A DNA stretch of 64,000 bases, taken from contig CM068322.1 in the NCBI GenBank assembly GCA_034766995.1, forward strand, positions 33,331,439 to 33,395,438, in the 5' to 3' direction. A program made the position numbers and the translations under genes. The notes below the pieces were generated by a model that was not told where the DNA came from, made no database searches, and saw only the letters and a program-made list of their open reading frames with translations. Source of the DNA: Acanthacorydalis orientalis (lineage: Eukaryota; Arthropoda; Insecta; Megaloptera; Corydalidae). Shown here piece by piece: positions 1 to 11,500 of the stretch (position 1 is its first letter; every line of letters starts with the position of its first letter).

Positions 1-28
1 TGCGTCCTTATTGGAAAACCCTGTATAA
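1..28. repeat. Transposon-terminus-like sequence cut by window start
   Basis: The first bases match the sequence at 17140-17163 (motif TTGGAAAACC followed by CTGTAT or GTGTAT), which ends a probable Tc1/mariner-superfamily relic there. The window therefore probably opens on the last bases of such an element. Confidence 0.4.
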
Positions 29-607
29 GTCGACTATTCTGATTTATTGTCTGAACTACTATGATTTTCCATTGCAAGTACTCGATATAATACAGAAAAA
101 AATAATTAACATTAATTTCTCTGGTAGAGACGTTCCCTCCGACTGAAAACTCATCGGATTTCGCAGACGCGTCAAACCGAAACATTAACCGAATTCCCTA
201 AAGTGCAAGACTAAGACTTTCGCCGTATCCGTGCGACGAATATCGAATCAAAATATCGAATACGTTCGATCCGGACTGATCGTTAAACATTGCGAATTTA
301 AAACGGGTTCACGAGAAGCGATAACGGGACGCGCTGAATCGATATTAATCCCTGGATACAGGAACGTCCGTGCCGCGAAACTTCGTTGCGCTGATAAAGT
401 TCTTTTTATGTATTTTGATCAGTTCGCGCTAGATTCGTTCAATTCTTGCAGAATGGACACGACTTTTTTTTCTATTTTACAATTTATTGCTTCTATGTGT
501 CACGGACGAAGTTTCAATACGGTTACAACGTGTGTGCAGTTCTTCTGTCTTTTTGCATCTGTATGTGACACAATAATACCGCAATCTTAGAAAGTAGAGC
601 TTTTCGA

Positions 608-613
<6 letters not shown>

Positions 614-640
<27 letters not shown>
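614..640. repeat. (TA)n microsatellite
   Basis: About 27 bp of pure TA. Confidence 0.95.
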
Positions 641-644
<4 letters not shown>

Positions 645-2062
645 GTATGTGTGTAGATAGATTTTCATGTTCTACAAGATGAATAGATATCCAGAAATTG
701 TCACACCGTGATAAAACCGCATATAATGGAGTAATTTTTAAATTGTCAACAGCACGTTTTATAATCTTGAAATTCAGTCTAACATTTTGTTCGTTTTTAT
801 AAAATAATTTACAAATTTTGAACGAATCTAGTGTAAAACATTTTCTTAAATTCATATATATATATATTTATTTTCTATAGCTAATATATACTCTTCAGTC
901 ATCTTCAAATAATTTGTTCACAAACGAATTTATCAAAAATGATAAAATGATTCATACTGGTTGATTTTTCTTTAATAAACTTGATATCTTCCCGCCGTGC
1001 CTTTGGAATTATCCTTTGACCTAGACTTGAATTCTGATGTTTGTTTGTCATTTCTTGATGTGAAGGATCTAGGGAAAAAATTCAAGAGCCTAGACCTGTT
1101 GATAAACTCGAGGTACAAAAAATCTTTCTTCTATTCTTTACTCATCACTCAACTGTGTGCACAGTATAAGAAATATCAGTGAAGATATTAAATATCGTTT
1201 CAAATATTTCAGAACTAGATTCGATGAATAATAAATTGGTTTTTCGATGAATGTTCATTTATTTTCAAGAGCCTCTCTGTAGATTCCAGAATCAGTCACA
1301 AAAAACAAATCGATTCCAAGGAATCACTAGTAATAAGTCTATTTTATTTTCAGACAGTCATCAACATTTTTATCACTTTTTTAGAAGATTTATTACACTC
1401 TTTCATTTAGTCCTATTTTCATACGATTTCATTGAATGAAACTATCCCTCTAACGGATATTTCATTCATTCCAATATTTTGCAATCATTCATGAACACAA
1501 AATCGATCCTTGCTCACAATCTGGAGCTCTTAACCCTGTCACGAGATTTAGGCCAACGAGCGTCACGTAAAGACGATGAACGGACAGGATTGTCGTCGGA
1601 ATATGTGATTCGGCAAGGACATCCTTGTCCGTCCATCCGTCTGCCAGACGTCGCGATAGGACGACGTCGCCGTCGACACGAGCCGAAAGTGACATTTTAC
1701 GGTCTTTTTACGGCACGATTCATATTTAAAGAGGCCACTTTGTATTCGGGATGTATATACTCCTCACTTATTTATTGATGAACGTTGTCCTGCAGTGAAA
1801 TCACAAAGGTAATAAAACATGAACGTTGCGTATTTTATAATTTAATCGCGCGTGCTGTATTTATAAGAAGATATTTTATTTTATAGACAACGTGTAATCC
1901 GCGAATATTCATGTTTGGATATGTCGGCCACGAATATTAAATTTGGCAGAATCTGATATGAAGTCAACACAAACACAATTATGTATATATACAAATATTT
2001 ATATATATATAATAGTAGAGCTCAATTTTCAATTATATTTTTATAATAGTGGCACTATTCAT

Positions 2063-2066
<4 letters not shown>

Positions 2067-2102
<36 letters not shown>
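2067..2102. repeat. (TA)n microsatellite
   Basis: About 36 bp of pure TA. Confidence 0.95.
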
Positions 2103-2103
<1 letters not shown>

Positions 2104-2403
2104 CAGAAATAAACACATTTTTCGTTATGAAATTATTTATATATTAAACAGTTTTTTTTTCTATAACTGAAAAATGTTTTACATAACTTGCGGAAAAATG
2201 AATAATAATAATAAAGTTAATTTTGATTACTGTAGGAATTCGGTGAAGCCGCATATTTCATTACAAACAAAATACTTCAATGGAAAATTCCATATAAATG
2301 ATTGTATGAACAGAGATGAATGCTCTGCACATACATTGTAAATGTTTAAGTGGACTTTGATTAAACATTTTATTTACATTTTAATGTCAATTATTTAAAC
2401 GAA

Positions 2404-2406
<3 letters not shown>

Positions 2407-2440
<34 letters not shown>
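2407..2440. repeat. (TA)n microsatellite
   Basis: 34 bp of pure TA. The sequence right after it (2441-2890) shows no recognised gene. Confidence 0.95.
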
Positions 2441-2446
<6 letters not shown>

Positions 2447-2892
2447 CTAAAAAGTCACTATCTAGTAATGGAGAAACAAAAATAAAGAATAGTGACCTTA
2501 AAGACAAGACAAATAACTTTACACCCAAGTATACAGAAACTAAATCAAGTATATACACCGAAACCTCGGTTTGCGTTGTTAATTAGTGCCAGAGAACACC
2601 GACGCAAATCGAAATAGTCTGTTGCATATCTGGTATTTCTGTAGGACTTCTTTCAATTCGTTTTATGTAAATAAATATTATATATTACGGAAACTGTGAG
2701 TCGAGCCAAATTGAAATAATGATTAAAAATTAAAAAAAGAATGTTTGATTCGCTGTAACAAGTGAAATTAATCAAACAAAAGTATAATATTTCAGTGACA
2801 TTGGACTATTTTTTTAAAAAGAATGCTGTGCTAGCATAAAGAAACTTCTGGTGCAAGTGTGTGTATTCGAAAAAAAAATTAATATAGATGGC

Positions 2893-3203
2893 ATTCTTGG
2901 CACAATAGTTTTTCAACAGGATGAAGCACCATGCTATTATAAAATAAGTGTAGGTGATTATCTTGACAGACGGGTAGAACGTTCACCCTATTTAACACCA
3001 TTAGATTTTTTTTCGTGAGGTTTCACTAGATCTAAGGTGTATACCAGTAAAAGAATTAGTTATATGGCCGAAATTCGAAATCGTATTATCGATGCAGTTC
3101 AGAAAATAACACCTCAAATGCTGAAAAGTGAGTTCCGGGAAACAATGTATCGCTTTGAGCTCTGTAGAGACACTGATGGTCGCCATGTGAAGATAGATAC
3201 ATA
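2893..3203 (+). pseudogene. C-terminal relic of a Tc1/mariner-superfamily transposase (DUF4817-associated type)
   Basis: This is the C-terminal third of a cut-and-paste transposase. The frame reads VFQQDEAPC (second catalytic Asp at 2920-2922), then SPYLTPLDFF (third catalytic acidic residue, Asp codon 3004-3006), then a tail with AEIRNRIIDAVQKITPQML, typical of the family of insect transposases whose N-terminus carries the DUF4817 helix-turn-helix. A stop follows DFFS where the family has Leu-Trp-Gly, and the spacing between the two Asp codons is shorter than usual, so it is a dead, partly deleted copy. No N-terminal half is present; the sequence upstream is a (TA)n tract and unrelated AT-rich DNA. 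The same family is represented by its 5' part at 63214-64000. Confidence 0.75.
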
Positions 3204-3316
3204 ACTTTGTGGCACTTGCTTTGAAATAAATATATTTTCCATTTCTTAAATCCGTTTCTCTCAATTGCCATTATTTTTCGAAATAGTTAGTGAATTTTGA
3301 GATAGCCTAGATGTGT

Positions 3317-3320
<4 letters not shown>

Positions 3321-3354
<34 letters not shown>
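3321..3354. repeat. (TA)n microsatellite abutting a MITE
   Basis: 34 bp of TA; the MITE at 3355 begins directly at its end, as expected for a TA target site. Confidence 0.95.
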
Positions 3355-3356
<2 letters not shown>

Positions 3357-3519
3357 TGATTCAATTTAGACATCCACATAAAAGTATTAAAAAATCTTAA
3401 AAATTAAAAAAATATGTTATTTTTTATTTAGTACTTCAGTTCAGTTGTATTTTAATAATGAATTGAACTAAAATAGTAAATAAAAAATAATATTATTTTT
3501 TAAATACTTGTGGAAGCCT

Positions 3520-3524
<5 letters not shown>
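3355..3524. mobile_element. MITE-1, copy 1 (TA-flanked foldback element)
   Basis: About 170 bp. The left end GGTGATTCAATTTAGACA is mirrored by the right end, which reads on the other strand AATTTAGGCTTCCACA. Inner inverted repeats (TTATTTAGTACTTCAGTTCA against its complement near 3460-3490) make almost the whole element a hairpin. Both flanks are TA repeats. Non-coding. The termini recur at 27513 and 50845, so this is a dispersed non-autonomous DNA element; TA target preference suggests Tc1/mariner mobilisation (inference). Confidence 0.8.

Positions 3525-3556
<32 letters not shown>
3524..3556. repeat. (TA)n microsatellite on right flank of MITE-1
   Basis: 33 bp of TA immediately after the MITE right terminus. 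Confidence 0.95.
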
Positions 3557-3561
<5 letters not shown>

Positions 3562-3583
3562 ATTTTTCACTATTAATTCATAT

Positions 3584-4077
3584 AATTAATTCGGTGCCTT
3601 TAAAATGAATCAATCATAATTCTGTTTTAATGTAACATTTTCTCGTCGTTTTAGAATTTTGAAGTGGTAGCCTTAACATTTAAAAAAACTATATGTCTTG
3701 ACCAAACGGTTGACATTGACCAGCAGTGAACACAACTATAGCATTCGAAAAACAACATATTAGGTAGTGCATACATTTTGCATTCCAGTTAAAAAAAATG
3801 CTATAAAGCAGCAGGAATTATTTGTCGAGCTTTGAGGAAAAGTGTTGTGACCGAACATGTAAAAAAAATGCTAAAACAGTGTAGCAGGTCCGAAAATGCA
3901 TTAAGACTCGATCGAACAAAATGCGACATCTTTTTTTCAACAAACGATTAGTCAGTTACGGAGTAAAGTTATGTGAAATAATAGGCGATATTTCGAAAAT
4001 TGAAATGTATTCTATTTTTCTGTAAACATTGATTTTTTTACAAACAAATACGCGCCGACTTAATTTGTACACCTAAT
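3584..4077 (+). mobile_element. Internally deleted mariner family dMar-1, copy 1
   Basis: A ~494-bp repeat starting near AATTAATTCGGTGCC and ending TTTGTACACCTAAT, the inverse of the TTAGGTGTACA-type start seen in other copies. The plus strand holds remnants of a mariner N-terminus (GCATTCCAGTT... coding for a HTH-like segment with Phe-His-Leu-Lys-Lys) fused, across a deletion, to a mariner C-terminal tail. That tail corresponds to LPDIWSKV-like residues before the usual NNGEYF end. The catalytic core is missing. The same fusion is present at 4750, 50059 and 60962, so the deletion predates copying and this is a MITE-like family. Confidence 0.75.
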
Positions 4078-4347
4078 ATAATGAAACATTCATACATTTC
4101 AAAGAGAAATGATTCAAATAATTTTCATTAAACTTGCTGCTAACGTTCCTTAACCTCAATTTTGAACGTTTTTAACACTGAGAACGTTCCTGTTTATAAA
4201 ACAGTTAGGATAATAGTTTCACGTCGACGTCAATGACATGCAAATTTCCAACTTGCCTTGCGAACAACCTGCTCCCACATTTCACCGTGCCACATAATCA
4301 ATTCAGTCAGTGTGATGGATCTTTGACATACAACCAAAAGACGATGA

Positions 4348-4354
<7 letters not shown>

Positions 4355-4401
<47 letters not shown>
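4355..4401. repeat. (TA)n microsatellite
   Basis: About 47 bp of TA. Confidence 0.95.
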
Positions 4402-4404
<3 letters not shown>

Positions 4405-4547
4405 ATGCATATCAAGAAAATATTCTACATCCGCGCCTGTCATTCACGCCGAACAAAGATCCCTTCGTCAAGGACATGAAGCCAGGCATATTTTCATAGA
4501 AATTAAAATTAATTAGATACAGTATGCCTCATATACAAACACACGCA

Positions 4548-4550
<3 letters not shown>

Positions 4551-4581
<31 letters not shown>
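4551..4581. repeat. (TA)n microsatellite
   Basis: About 31 bp of TA. Confidence 0.95.
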
Positions 4582-4584
<3 letters not shown>

Positions 4585-4749
4585 AATAAATGTGTATGTT
4601 TCAATAAATGTTTTTGTCAGTATTTTGTACCAGTGAAATTCACGAAAGTTCTATAATTACACTGAGTTTTGATATGCTTCACTGAATTGTTCTTGCTGAT
4701 GCTAGAAGTTTTTTTAAATTAAGTTTATAATTCACCGAATATATATATA

Positions 4750-5253
4750 AGGTATAAAAATTAATTCGGTGCCTTTAAATTGAATCAATCATAACTATAT
4801 TTGAAATTGAAATATTTTCTTGTCGTTTTAGGGTTCCGAAGTGCCAAACTTCAACATTTAAACACACAATATATCTTGACTAATCAGTTGGAATAACCTT
4901 ACAAAACAGTACGTAGTGAACACGATGGAATCAGAAATTCAGTATACTAAGCAGTACACTTTTCGCATTCCATTTGAAAAAAAATGTATGATTTGTTCAG
5001 CTTTTTGGTACGGTTCTGTGACGCATAGAACATGCAAAAAATGTTAAAATCATCTCGATAGATCCGAAAACATATTACGATTTCGTCGCTTCAAAACCGT
5101 CATCTTTTTTCGACAAGGGATGCGTTAATTACTCAATATATGGAGTAAAGCTGTATAAAATAATAAGGGATATTTTGGGATTGAAATTTGCTCCTTTTTT
5201 CTGTGAACATTAACTTTCTATAAAATAAGTACTGCATTAATCTGTACACCTAA
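4750..5253 (+). mobile_element. Internally deleted mariner family dMar-1, copy 2
   Basis: Full-length copy (~504 bp) lying 670 bp from copy 1 in the same orientation. An ATG at 4925 opens a short frame reading MESEIQYTKQYTF and then a segment with Cys-Ser-Ala-Phe and THRTCKK. This matches a mariner N-terminal HTH region, and it breaks after about 45 residues. After the shared deletion, the tail LLNIWSKAV matches the C-terminal end of mariner transposases. The right terminus ATCTGTACACCTAATA is the inverted counterpart of the start. Non-functional; could only move with enzyme supplied in trans. Confidence 0.75.
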
Positions 5254-5788
5254 TATATATTTAGGCAATGATCAGGTAGAATGGTTGTTTTAAACGAGGG
5301 ATAGTTGTCAGTTGCTTATGACCGGGGCCATTCGCCGAATGCAATTTGCCTAGTGTTGTTCGCCGACCGATAATAAATGGCCCAGATGTGCATATCTGCA
5401 TTGAACAAATGCAAAAAGCCTAAAGTGTAGACAACGTTGCATCCTTCACAATATGCAGATGCTCGTTAGCTTTGATTCGTGGTAAAAGACCGACACCGGA
5501 TGGGAACAGTGAATACCGAGGATTCGTAGATCCATCCACACATTCGGTGTTCGGCTAAATTTTGCTCGGTGTTCGGCGAATGGCCGCGCGTGTGGCCCCG
5601 ACTTAGCATAAATGCTGACAATAAAACATCTTGTTTGTAAACCTCCAGAGTGGTGTGGTGAAGGGTATTCATTCAGGACAGCACATCAAACAGTCCTGCT
5701 TGTTTAATGCGTTTGTTAAAATTAAGAAGTAAATATATTATTATTAGTTATCAATGTGTTTTAATTATCCTGACAAACAAAACAAACT

Positions 5789-5791
<3 letters not shown>
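5254..5791. other. Mixed-composition sequence with a 14-bp perfect inverted repeat
   Basis: GGCCATTCGCCGAA at 5326-5339 is perfectly inverted at 5572-5585. The second arm also contains a direct echo of the motif CGGTGTTCGGC (5544-5578). Higher GC than the surroundings. No coding similarity recognised; origin unknown, possibly an old element. Confidence 0.5.

Positions 5792-5857
<66 letters not shown>
5792..5857. repeat. (TA)n microsatellite
   Basis: 66 bp of TA. Confidence 0.95.
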
Positions 5858-5863
<6 letters not shown>

Positions 5864-5992
5864 CATATTCAAAACTATGTTCAAATACAAAACTTAAGAT
5901 TATTATACGTCACTGCACGAAACGGTGAATTAATTATGGGTTTATCGTTCGCCCTAGAATTCGTCGTTCCCGTCGAAATGTGCAGCCCACTG

Positions 5993-5993
<1 letters not shown>

Positions 5994-6066
<73 letters not shown>
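5994..6066. repeat. Compound (TA)n(TG)n microsatellite
   Basis: About 59 bp of TA followed by 7 TG units. Confidence 0.95.
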
Positions 6067-6339
6067 ATTCTATATTCAAATACCAAATGCCGAATCGCGT
6101 TCTAGAGTGAATTTCAACGGTGTCAAATGAGCACACGCTAATATTACTTGATAAACTGAATTACATTATTCAAGATATGATTGATATTAAATTCATATTA
6201 AAACAGACAGCCGGTGCAGTTCATAATTGGAGAAACGATCATGAATGTTCCATAGATGTGTCTAGTCTGTCTTCATGAAGCCTGTTTACATGCGACACAT
6301 CAATGTAAATAAATATATCAATAATACATAAATCTACTC

Positions 6340-6340
<1 letters not shown>

Positions 6341-6404
<64 letters not shown>
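6341..6404. repeat. (TA)n microsatellite
   Basis: 64 bp of TA. The stretch 6405-6890 holds no recognised gene. Confidence 0.95.
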
Positions 6405-6405
<1 letters not shown>

Positions 6406-6891
6406 GTATACACTAACAAATAAAAAACACCATTTTCACATAATTGAGTTAACAAACAAAAACCAGCAGTTAACAGAATTCGTGAAAAGAACGGAAAGAA
6501 AAAAAGCGGTGGGTAGGTGAAAAAAAGGAAATCCAATCTGTGTGTGTCGCGGCAACGTGGAGCTGTTTTTTTGTGTTCGAAACACAGTAATGCTTTTTAA
6601 GGCGTACGGTTTGAGTTATTGTTTCTCGCCCTTGTAAGTTATGATTTTCAGACGCATACAGCGCGGCGTTCTTGAACTGACATACTTCTTCAGTGACGGT
6701 GATGTGTACGAAAAAATGACTGCTTTATCTCAAGAAGATATTTTTAGGGCATAGATGAATCTCTGTGTATATATATATATACACCCGAGTAAATGAGGAA
6801 TAAGAAGATAAAAAGTATAATGTGAACCAAAAGACTTATTCAGTAAAATTATTTCAATTCAAAAATATTTTATTGTTAATAAATAATAATA

Positions 6892-7280
6892 CAGGGCCTT
6901 GACTAGTGCGAAGTTGGCACCCTTTTTTTTCGGAAAAATATTTTTTTCTTGGAGTCTGAGTAAATTTAGTATTGTTCTATAGTTCCTGATAGGAATTTAA
7001 AAGAGTTCTGGGGTATAACATGAAAAAATTGAAAAAAAAATTCGGGCCGCTAACTTCACGTGCCACTCATTTTTTCACCAAAATGAGTTCTGAGCGGTTT
7101 TTTCAATAGGAAAATGAGAGTTTTAGAGTTCTCAAATAATATTTCAGAGTTCCGGAAAATTAAAAAAATTTCGGGGTGATAACTTCACGCGGCACTCATT
7201 TTTTCCGCCAAAAATGAGTTCTGAGCGGTTTTTTCAATAGGAAAATGAGAGTTATAGAGTTCTCAAATAATATTTCAAAG
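6892..7280 (+). repeat. Left inverted arm, with internal 131-bp tandem duplication
   Basis: The outer ~230 bp matches the right arm. Inside it, a unit starting TAACTTCACG at 7051 is repeated at about 7180, each with ..CACTCATTTTTTC and GAGTTCTGAGCGG, giving two copies of a roughly 130-bp unit. The hexamer-like GAGTTCTG recurs many times. Confidence 0.8.
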
Positions 7281-9060
7281 AGTGGAACCCTGATTTCAAG
7301 CAAAAGGTTACTTGTTTTCTATCCTGAAATTCAGTGTGTGTTCGAACAACTTGTTCGGAAACACCACACTGACTCACAAACACCTAATGACCGTCGCTTC
7401 TGAATCCCACGTAGAGAATCCCGCGTCGTCCAAGATTAGTTTCACACAACGACCTGAAAGACCCATACCAAATCCTAAATCCTGCGGACTACCTTTATGG
7501 GGGACGGACAGTAGGCCGGCCTTCCGCCGCCGCCCAGCACACGCTACGTCCGGAGACGACGTGTGCGACGGTACCCCGGAGGTCCTAATTTGTACCCGAG
7601 GCTCTGACTGAAGCTAAGTTTAGCCACGGTCGGGTACGGGCCGAGTCCTCTTATGCACCGCTGGACGCGGATCGACAGCGATGCCGGATTCGCGGGGGTG
7701 ACCCGATCGGTCAACGAAAGGATCGGGCTGCAAAATGTAAATGACTAAAAAAAATCGCGGAGGAAGCACATCGACCGTGGTACACCGGTGCAATGGTGAA
7801 CCGAAGCGCACGCGTTGAGATCTAAACTCACCCCGGCTCGTGACGCTACCGGGAATGCGTCCGATCGCACCGCGTAGGCGTTCCGGATCGCCGGTTGGTG
7901 TGGTACGGTCGCGGCTCTGCGAGCAGACTGTCAAGGGTTTAAAACAGTCCGTGTCGGATGTGACCAAGAGTGACCTGAGCTAGTGGACATTTCTAAGAAA
8001 CGTCGGACTGCGGGCCGGCCGACACGCGACCTTTCAGCGACCGGCCCGCCCCTGAATTCGTCGCCGATATCTTTTCATCCGGCCGATGGTCAGACAGGAC
8101 GATGACCGCTCGACAGTCACGCCGTGCCGTTCCACCGCCGGGAGTCGCAACGTCTCTTATACGCTAGGCGCTTAGGCGAGACTACTCCAGACGACGAGTC
8201 CCTCCCTTTTCGATGCGCGACTGAAACCCCTAGCACGAGAGAAAAACGCGGGTTCAAAGCTAACATACGACAAATATCCGCGGCAATGAACAGTTCTAAT
8301 AATGCTTAACTAAACCCCTCTTCACCTGCAAAAAATACAGACATACTAAACCTGTTATTGAGTGCGACGCGCTCTTTCTTCACTCTATGTCTCCATCTCG
8401 GACAGGAACCACACAACGGATTTACTACTGTATTGATATTTACTGCCGGACGGTCGTACGTCCGGTCTGATAATCAAAAAGCAAGCAAACACTCCCGGGT
8501 GCCTCTCTCCTGCAGAGCCTCGATGCGCGCGCGACCGTGCGGGCCACCTGGACAGGAGGTCGAGGACGCACTCGAAGGTTCGAACGACACTCGATGTTTT
8601 TACTTTTCGCGCATACACACATCAATATAGAAAAAGCATTCTGTTTTAGACGGATTCTATAGAAAGTTATTTTTTAAAAAAATGACAAGGACGGACGATT
8701 CCGAGTCGCTTTTTGTAAACGCGATCGACAGCGGGTACCGAACCGGCGAACCGACGGACCGAACCGAGCCGGCGTGATAGACGGAAGAACGGTACGAGAA
8801 GGAATTCAGGATGCGCTGCTGTGAAGATCCTACGCTGGAAAGAAACATGATTAGGCATGGCGTTCGCCATCACATGACGGATTTACGAACGGTACGTAAC
8901 AAGGATTCGATCAACTCTCTTTGTCTCACACGAAGAGTTACATTTCATAAAATGCTGAACTTTAAAAACGCGACTACCGCCGCCCGGCCTAACCTCGAGT
9001 TCGTCGCTTTCACCCGGCCGATGGTCAGACAGAACGATGCCTGAACATCAACGACTATAA
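7281..9060. other. CpG-rich interior block A, no recognised gene
   Basis: GC content is well above the window average and CpG is abundant. Open frames of 60-115 residues occur on both strands (for example 7620-7967 minus and 8358-8630 plus) but overlap one another in several frames and show no recognisable domain. A diverged ~65-bp direct repeat lies at 8035-8105 and 8978-9042, with the shared core CCGGCCGATGGTCAGACAG at 8079 and 9014. Confidence 0.5.
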
Positions 9061-10190
9061 ATTACTGGCGGCGCTAGCACCACACAGAGTGTGAGTACAG
9101 GCACAAGTACGCATCTCAAAAGTTAATGCAAACAATCTAAATCTAATCAAATACTTGAAATGGATTAGCAAAGAATTAAAAGAAAACATGCGCAAATCAT
9201 TTAAATTTAAAAAAATGACACTACGGTCTTACTTGATTGAGGAACAAAGTGAAATTCAACAAGAGAACAGTTAATTTACAATTACTTGAAGCTAGACCCT
9301 AACATTTAATTTCTAACCAAAGACTCTACAAAAGATTTACACAAAAAATACAATTAATTTCGACAACAAGATAGACGGTGTGACGGGGGAATGAGGAGCT
9401 GAAAATCATATAAATTATACAAAAATCAAATATTCTTCCAGGTCGAATCACACGGAGTCCAGTTCGGCTGCAGGTACTGCTAGAAATTTATACAAAGGGG
9501 AGTGAGGAAACTCTACCTCCATTACTCTAAAATGATGCGAAACAAAGTTACTAAAGACTCAACAAGGGGCGTATTAACTTTCAAAAACGATTGAAACTTA
9601 AAAAATCAAAGATAAATTAATGTACTTTAAATCTATACAAAAATAATGAAATTCCAGGCAGAGACTCGAAACTAATCAGCAATGAAATCAAACACTAATT
9701 CAAGACGTCTGTTAAAATTTCTACGAATTTAAATCCGCAAAATTCAAAGCTTAATTAATAACTTTTAAGGTTAAATGCAAAGAAAATCATTATGACTGAA
9801 GACTCTCGAGTGATTTACAAGAAATCAAAAATGAAAAACTAAATGAAATCTACAGAACTAATCAAGGATTTGAAGAATGGTACGGGGAGGACGTTCGTGT
9901 TTCGACCAATCTGAAAATCATATAAAATAACACATATCAATGCTTAAAACTGTTCGATGAAGATCCTGCTTTGATCAAAGACTTTGAAACACAATTACCA
10001 TAAAAGGTACTTGTTTACTTTTTAAAAAAATACTAATTAATTATCAAATTATTGAAAAACAAACAACTGATTCGACTTCGATACAATCTACGTTAAATAT
10101 CTATCAAATTTACAACTCAAAGTCGATAACAAACAAATTCTTTATTGTAAATTCAATCTGAGAATTTAACAATCAAAAGAGGATCATTCA
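9061..10190. other. AT-rich, A-biased spacer inside the 5-kb element
   Basis: No open frame of note. The plus strand is visibly richer in A than T. The phrase CTGAAAATCATATAAA recurs at about 9400 and 9911, hinting at an old internal repeat. Confidence 0.45.
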
Positions 10191-11500
10191 ACCATCTCGA
10201 ACTCGTCCCCACTCTTTGTACTCTGAAGAACGTACCGCGTACTCGCAGCTACAGCAGTAGCATCCGTCGTTCCCTCGATGATCCGGAACCGAGATCTGGA
10301 CACGGGTGCCAGATATTCGTTGCTTCAGGACGAAGCGACGAACCGACATCCGCTGCCGAGGCGGAAAACAGCAAAAAAAAAAACGCGGAACCGACCGAAA
10401 ACGCGACGCGGATATACGACAACCGATCACACACATATACACCCAGACATATCGTCTCATCCACACACCACCTCCTTTCAGTCGCCTCGTACGACAAGCA
10501 GGAAATACTGCGGCCGAATTCTGATCCCCGGCCGCTGGGATGCATCTTCGATGTCGCCCCGTCAACAGTTCAACCCCACGTCTCAACGGTGGAATCTTCT
10601 ACGGACTGGAATCACATCTGGTACATCAAACTCAGTGGACGCCGACGATAATCTGAAACACGAGACGAAAAGGATCATTCGCATAGGGAACTTTATAGGG
10701 GGCCGGTCGACGTATCTATGCACTTTTCTCGTTCGAAAGTGTCATTTGAAAGTAGAAACGGCGATATGACGAGCCAAATAAACACACAGAGTGCGGATAC
10801 GATCGCTGTGTAAGCAAACGCACGCCCGCGCGCCACAAAAATCGGACATTTTTTTAAAAAAAAAAACGTGCGCGGCTGCGACGCCTACGCTTCGGTGATA
10901 CGAACGGTGGTGCAGGATCGAGAGCGGAAAAATCCGTTCGACCGAGCGCACCCGTCGTTCGAGATCCGTCGTCGCGTCGAGACGCGACATCGACCGCATG
11001 TCTTAATTTACACGAAAAACACAAGACACGACCGCGGTCGTATTGGCACGCGTACATCCACCGATCGTACACATTGGGGGAAGTGAAATCGAGAAGAAAA
11101 ACGTGACTTACCTGTGTTCGCCGGCGACGTCCGCATCGCCACAATAATATGCTTCTCGGACATTTTCCCAGCTTCGAAACACACACAAGTTCTCAACACA
11201 ACGTGTAACATGGGCGACAAATTTTCCACGTCTGTTTAGTTGACCCACGCCGCCGTTTCTGAAGCAGCAGGCACTGGCGACATCCGGCGATTTCGATAAC
11301 GGCCAAAATCTATGAACAAATATATGTATGTTCCATAAAAATTCACTAGAAATTACAATTGTTCGTCGATTGATTTTCGAAAAAACAATACCCGCACACG
11401 CGCTCATAGAAACGAATTTCGATCGAAAATTCGAACCGTTTCAGCGGAACACAACATCCTCTCTCCCCCAAGGCCAGTCTACCATCATGAACGCTTAAAC
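10191..11500. other. CpG-rich interior block B, no recognised gene
   Basis: Second GC- and CpG-rich block. Several overlapping frames (up to 163 codons at 10278-10769 plus, 132 codons at 10188-10586 minus) look like chance in stop-poor sequence. On the minus strand an ATG at 11163 in good context (GAAAATGTCC) runs 17 codons to a perfect consensus 5' splice site, CAG|GTAAGT at 11114-11106. This could be a first exon but its product is not recognised. Confidence 0.3.

Larger units (their letters stand above)
29..2400. other. AT-rich sequence without recognised gene
   Basis: No coding similarity recognised. It contains (TA)n tracts at 614-640 and 2067-2102, and a CpG-richer patch at about 1500-1700 whose open frames (both strands) look like chance. 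A TTAACCCTG motif near 1530 resembles a piggyBac tip but has no supporting partner. Confidence 0.5.
4078..4749. other. Spacer between two dMar-1 copies
   Basis: AT-rich, no coding similarity. Contains (TA)n tracts at 4355-4401 and 4551-4581, the latter preceded by a short CACACGCACGC stretch. Confidence 0.5.

Noticed and set aside
231..590. 119-codon open frame on the plus strand near the window start
   Set aside because: No recognisable domain, ordinary AT-rich composition and overlapping frames on the other strand; probably chance.
5707..6130. Open frames rich in Ile-Tyr repeats (also at 2404, 4230, 20785, 22800, 37154, 43745, 55568 and elsewhere)
   Set aside because: They are translations of (TA)n microsatellites and carry no other protein signal.
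7380..9060. Possible rRNA or rDNA-inserted sequence because of high GC
   Set aside because: No conserved 18S, 5.8S or 28S core motif could be found by eye on either strand.
10278..10769. 163-codon open frame (plus), the longest in the window, and the 132-codon frame opposite it
   Set aside because: Both lie in stop-poor CpG-rich sequence and overlap each other on opposite strands, and neither shows a known domain or plausible codon pattern.
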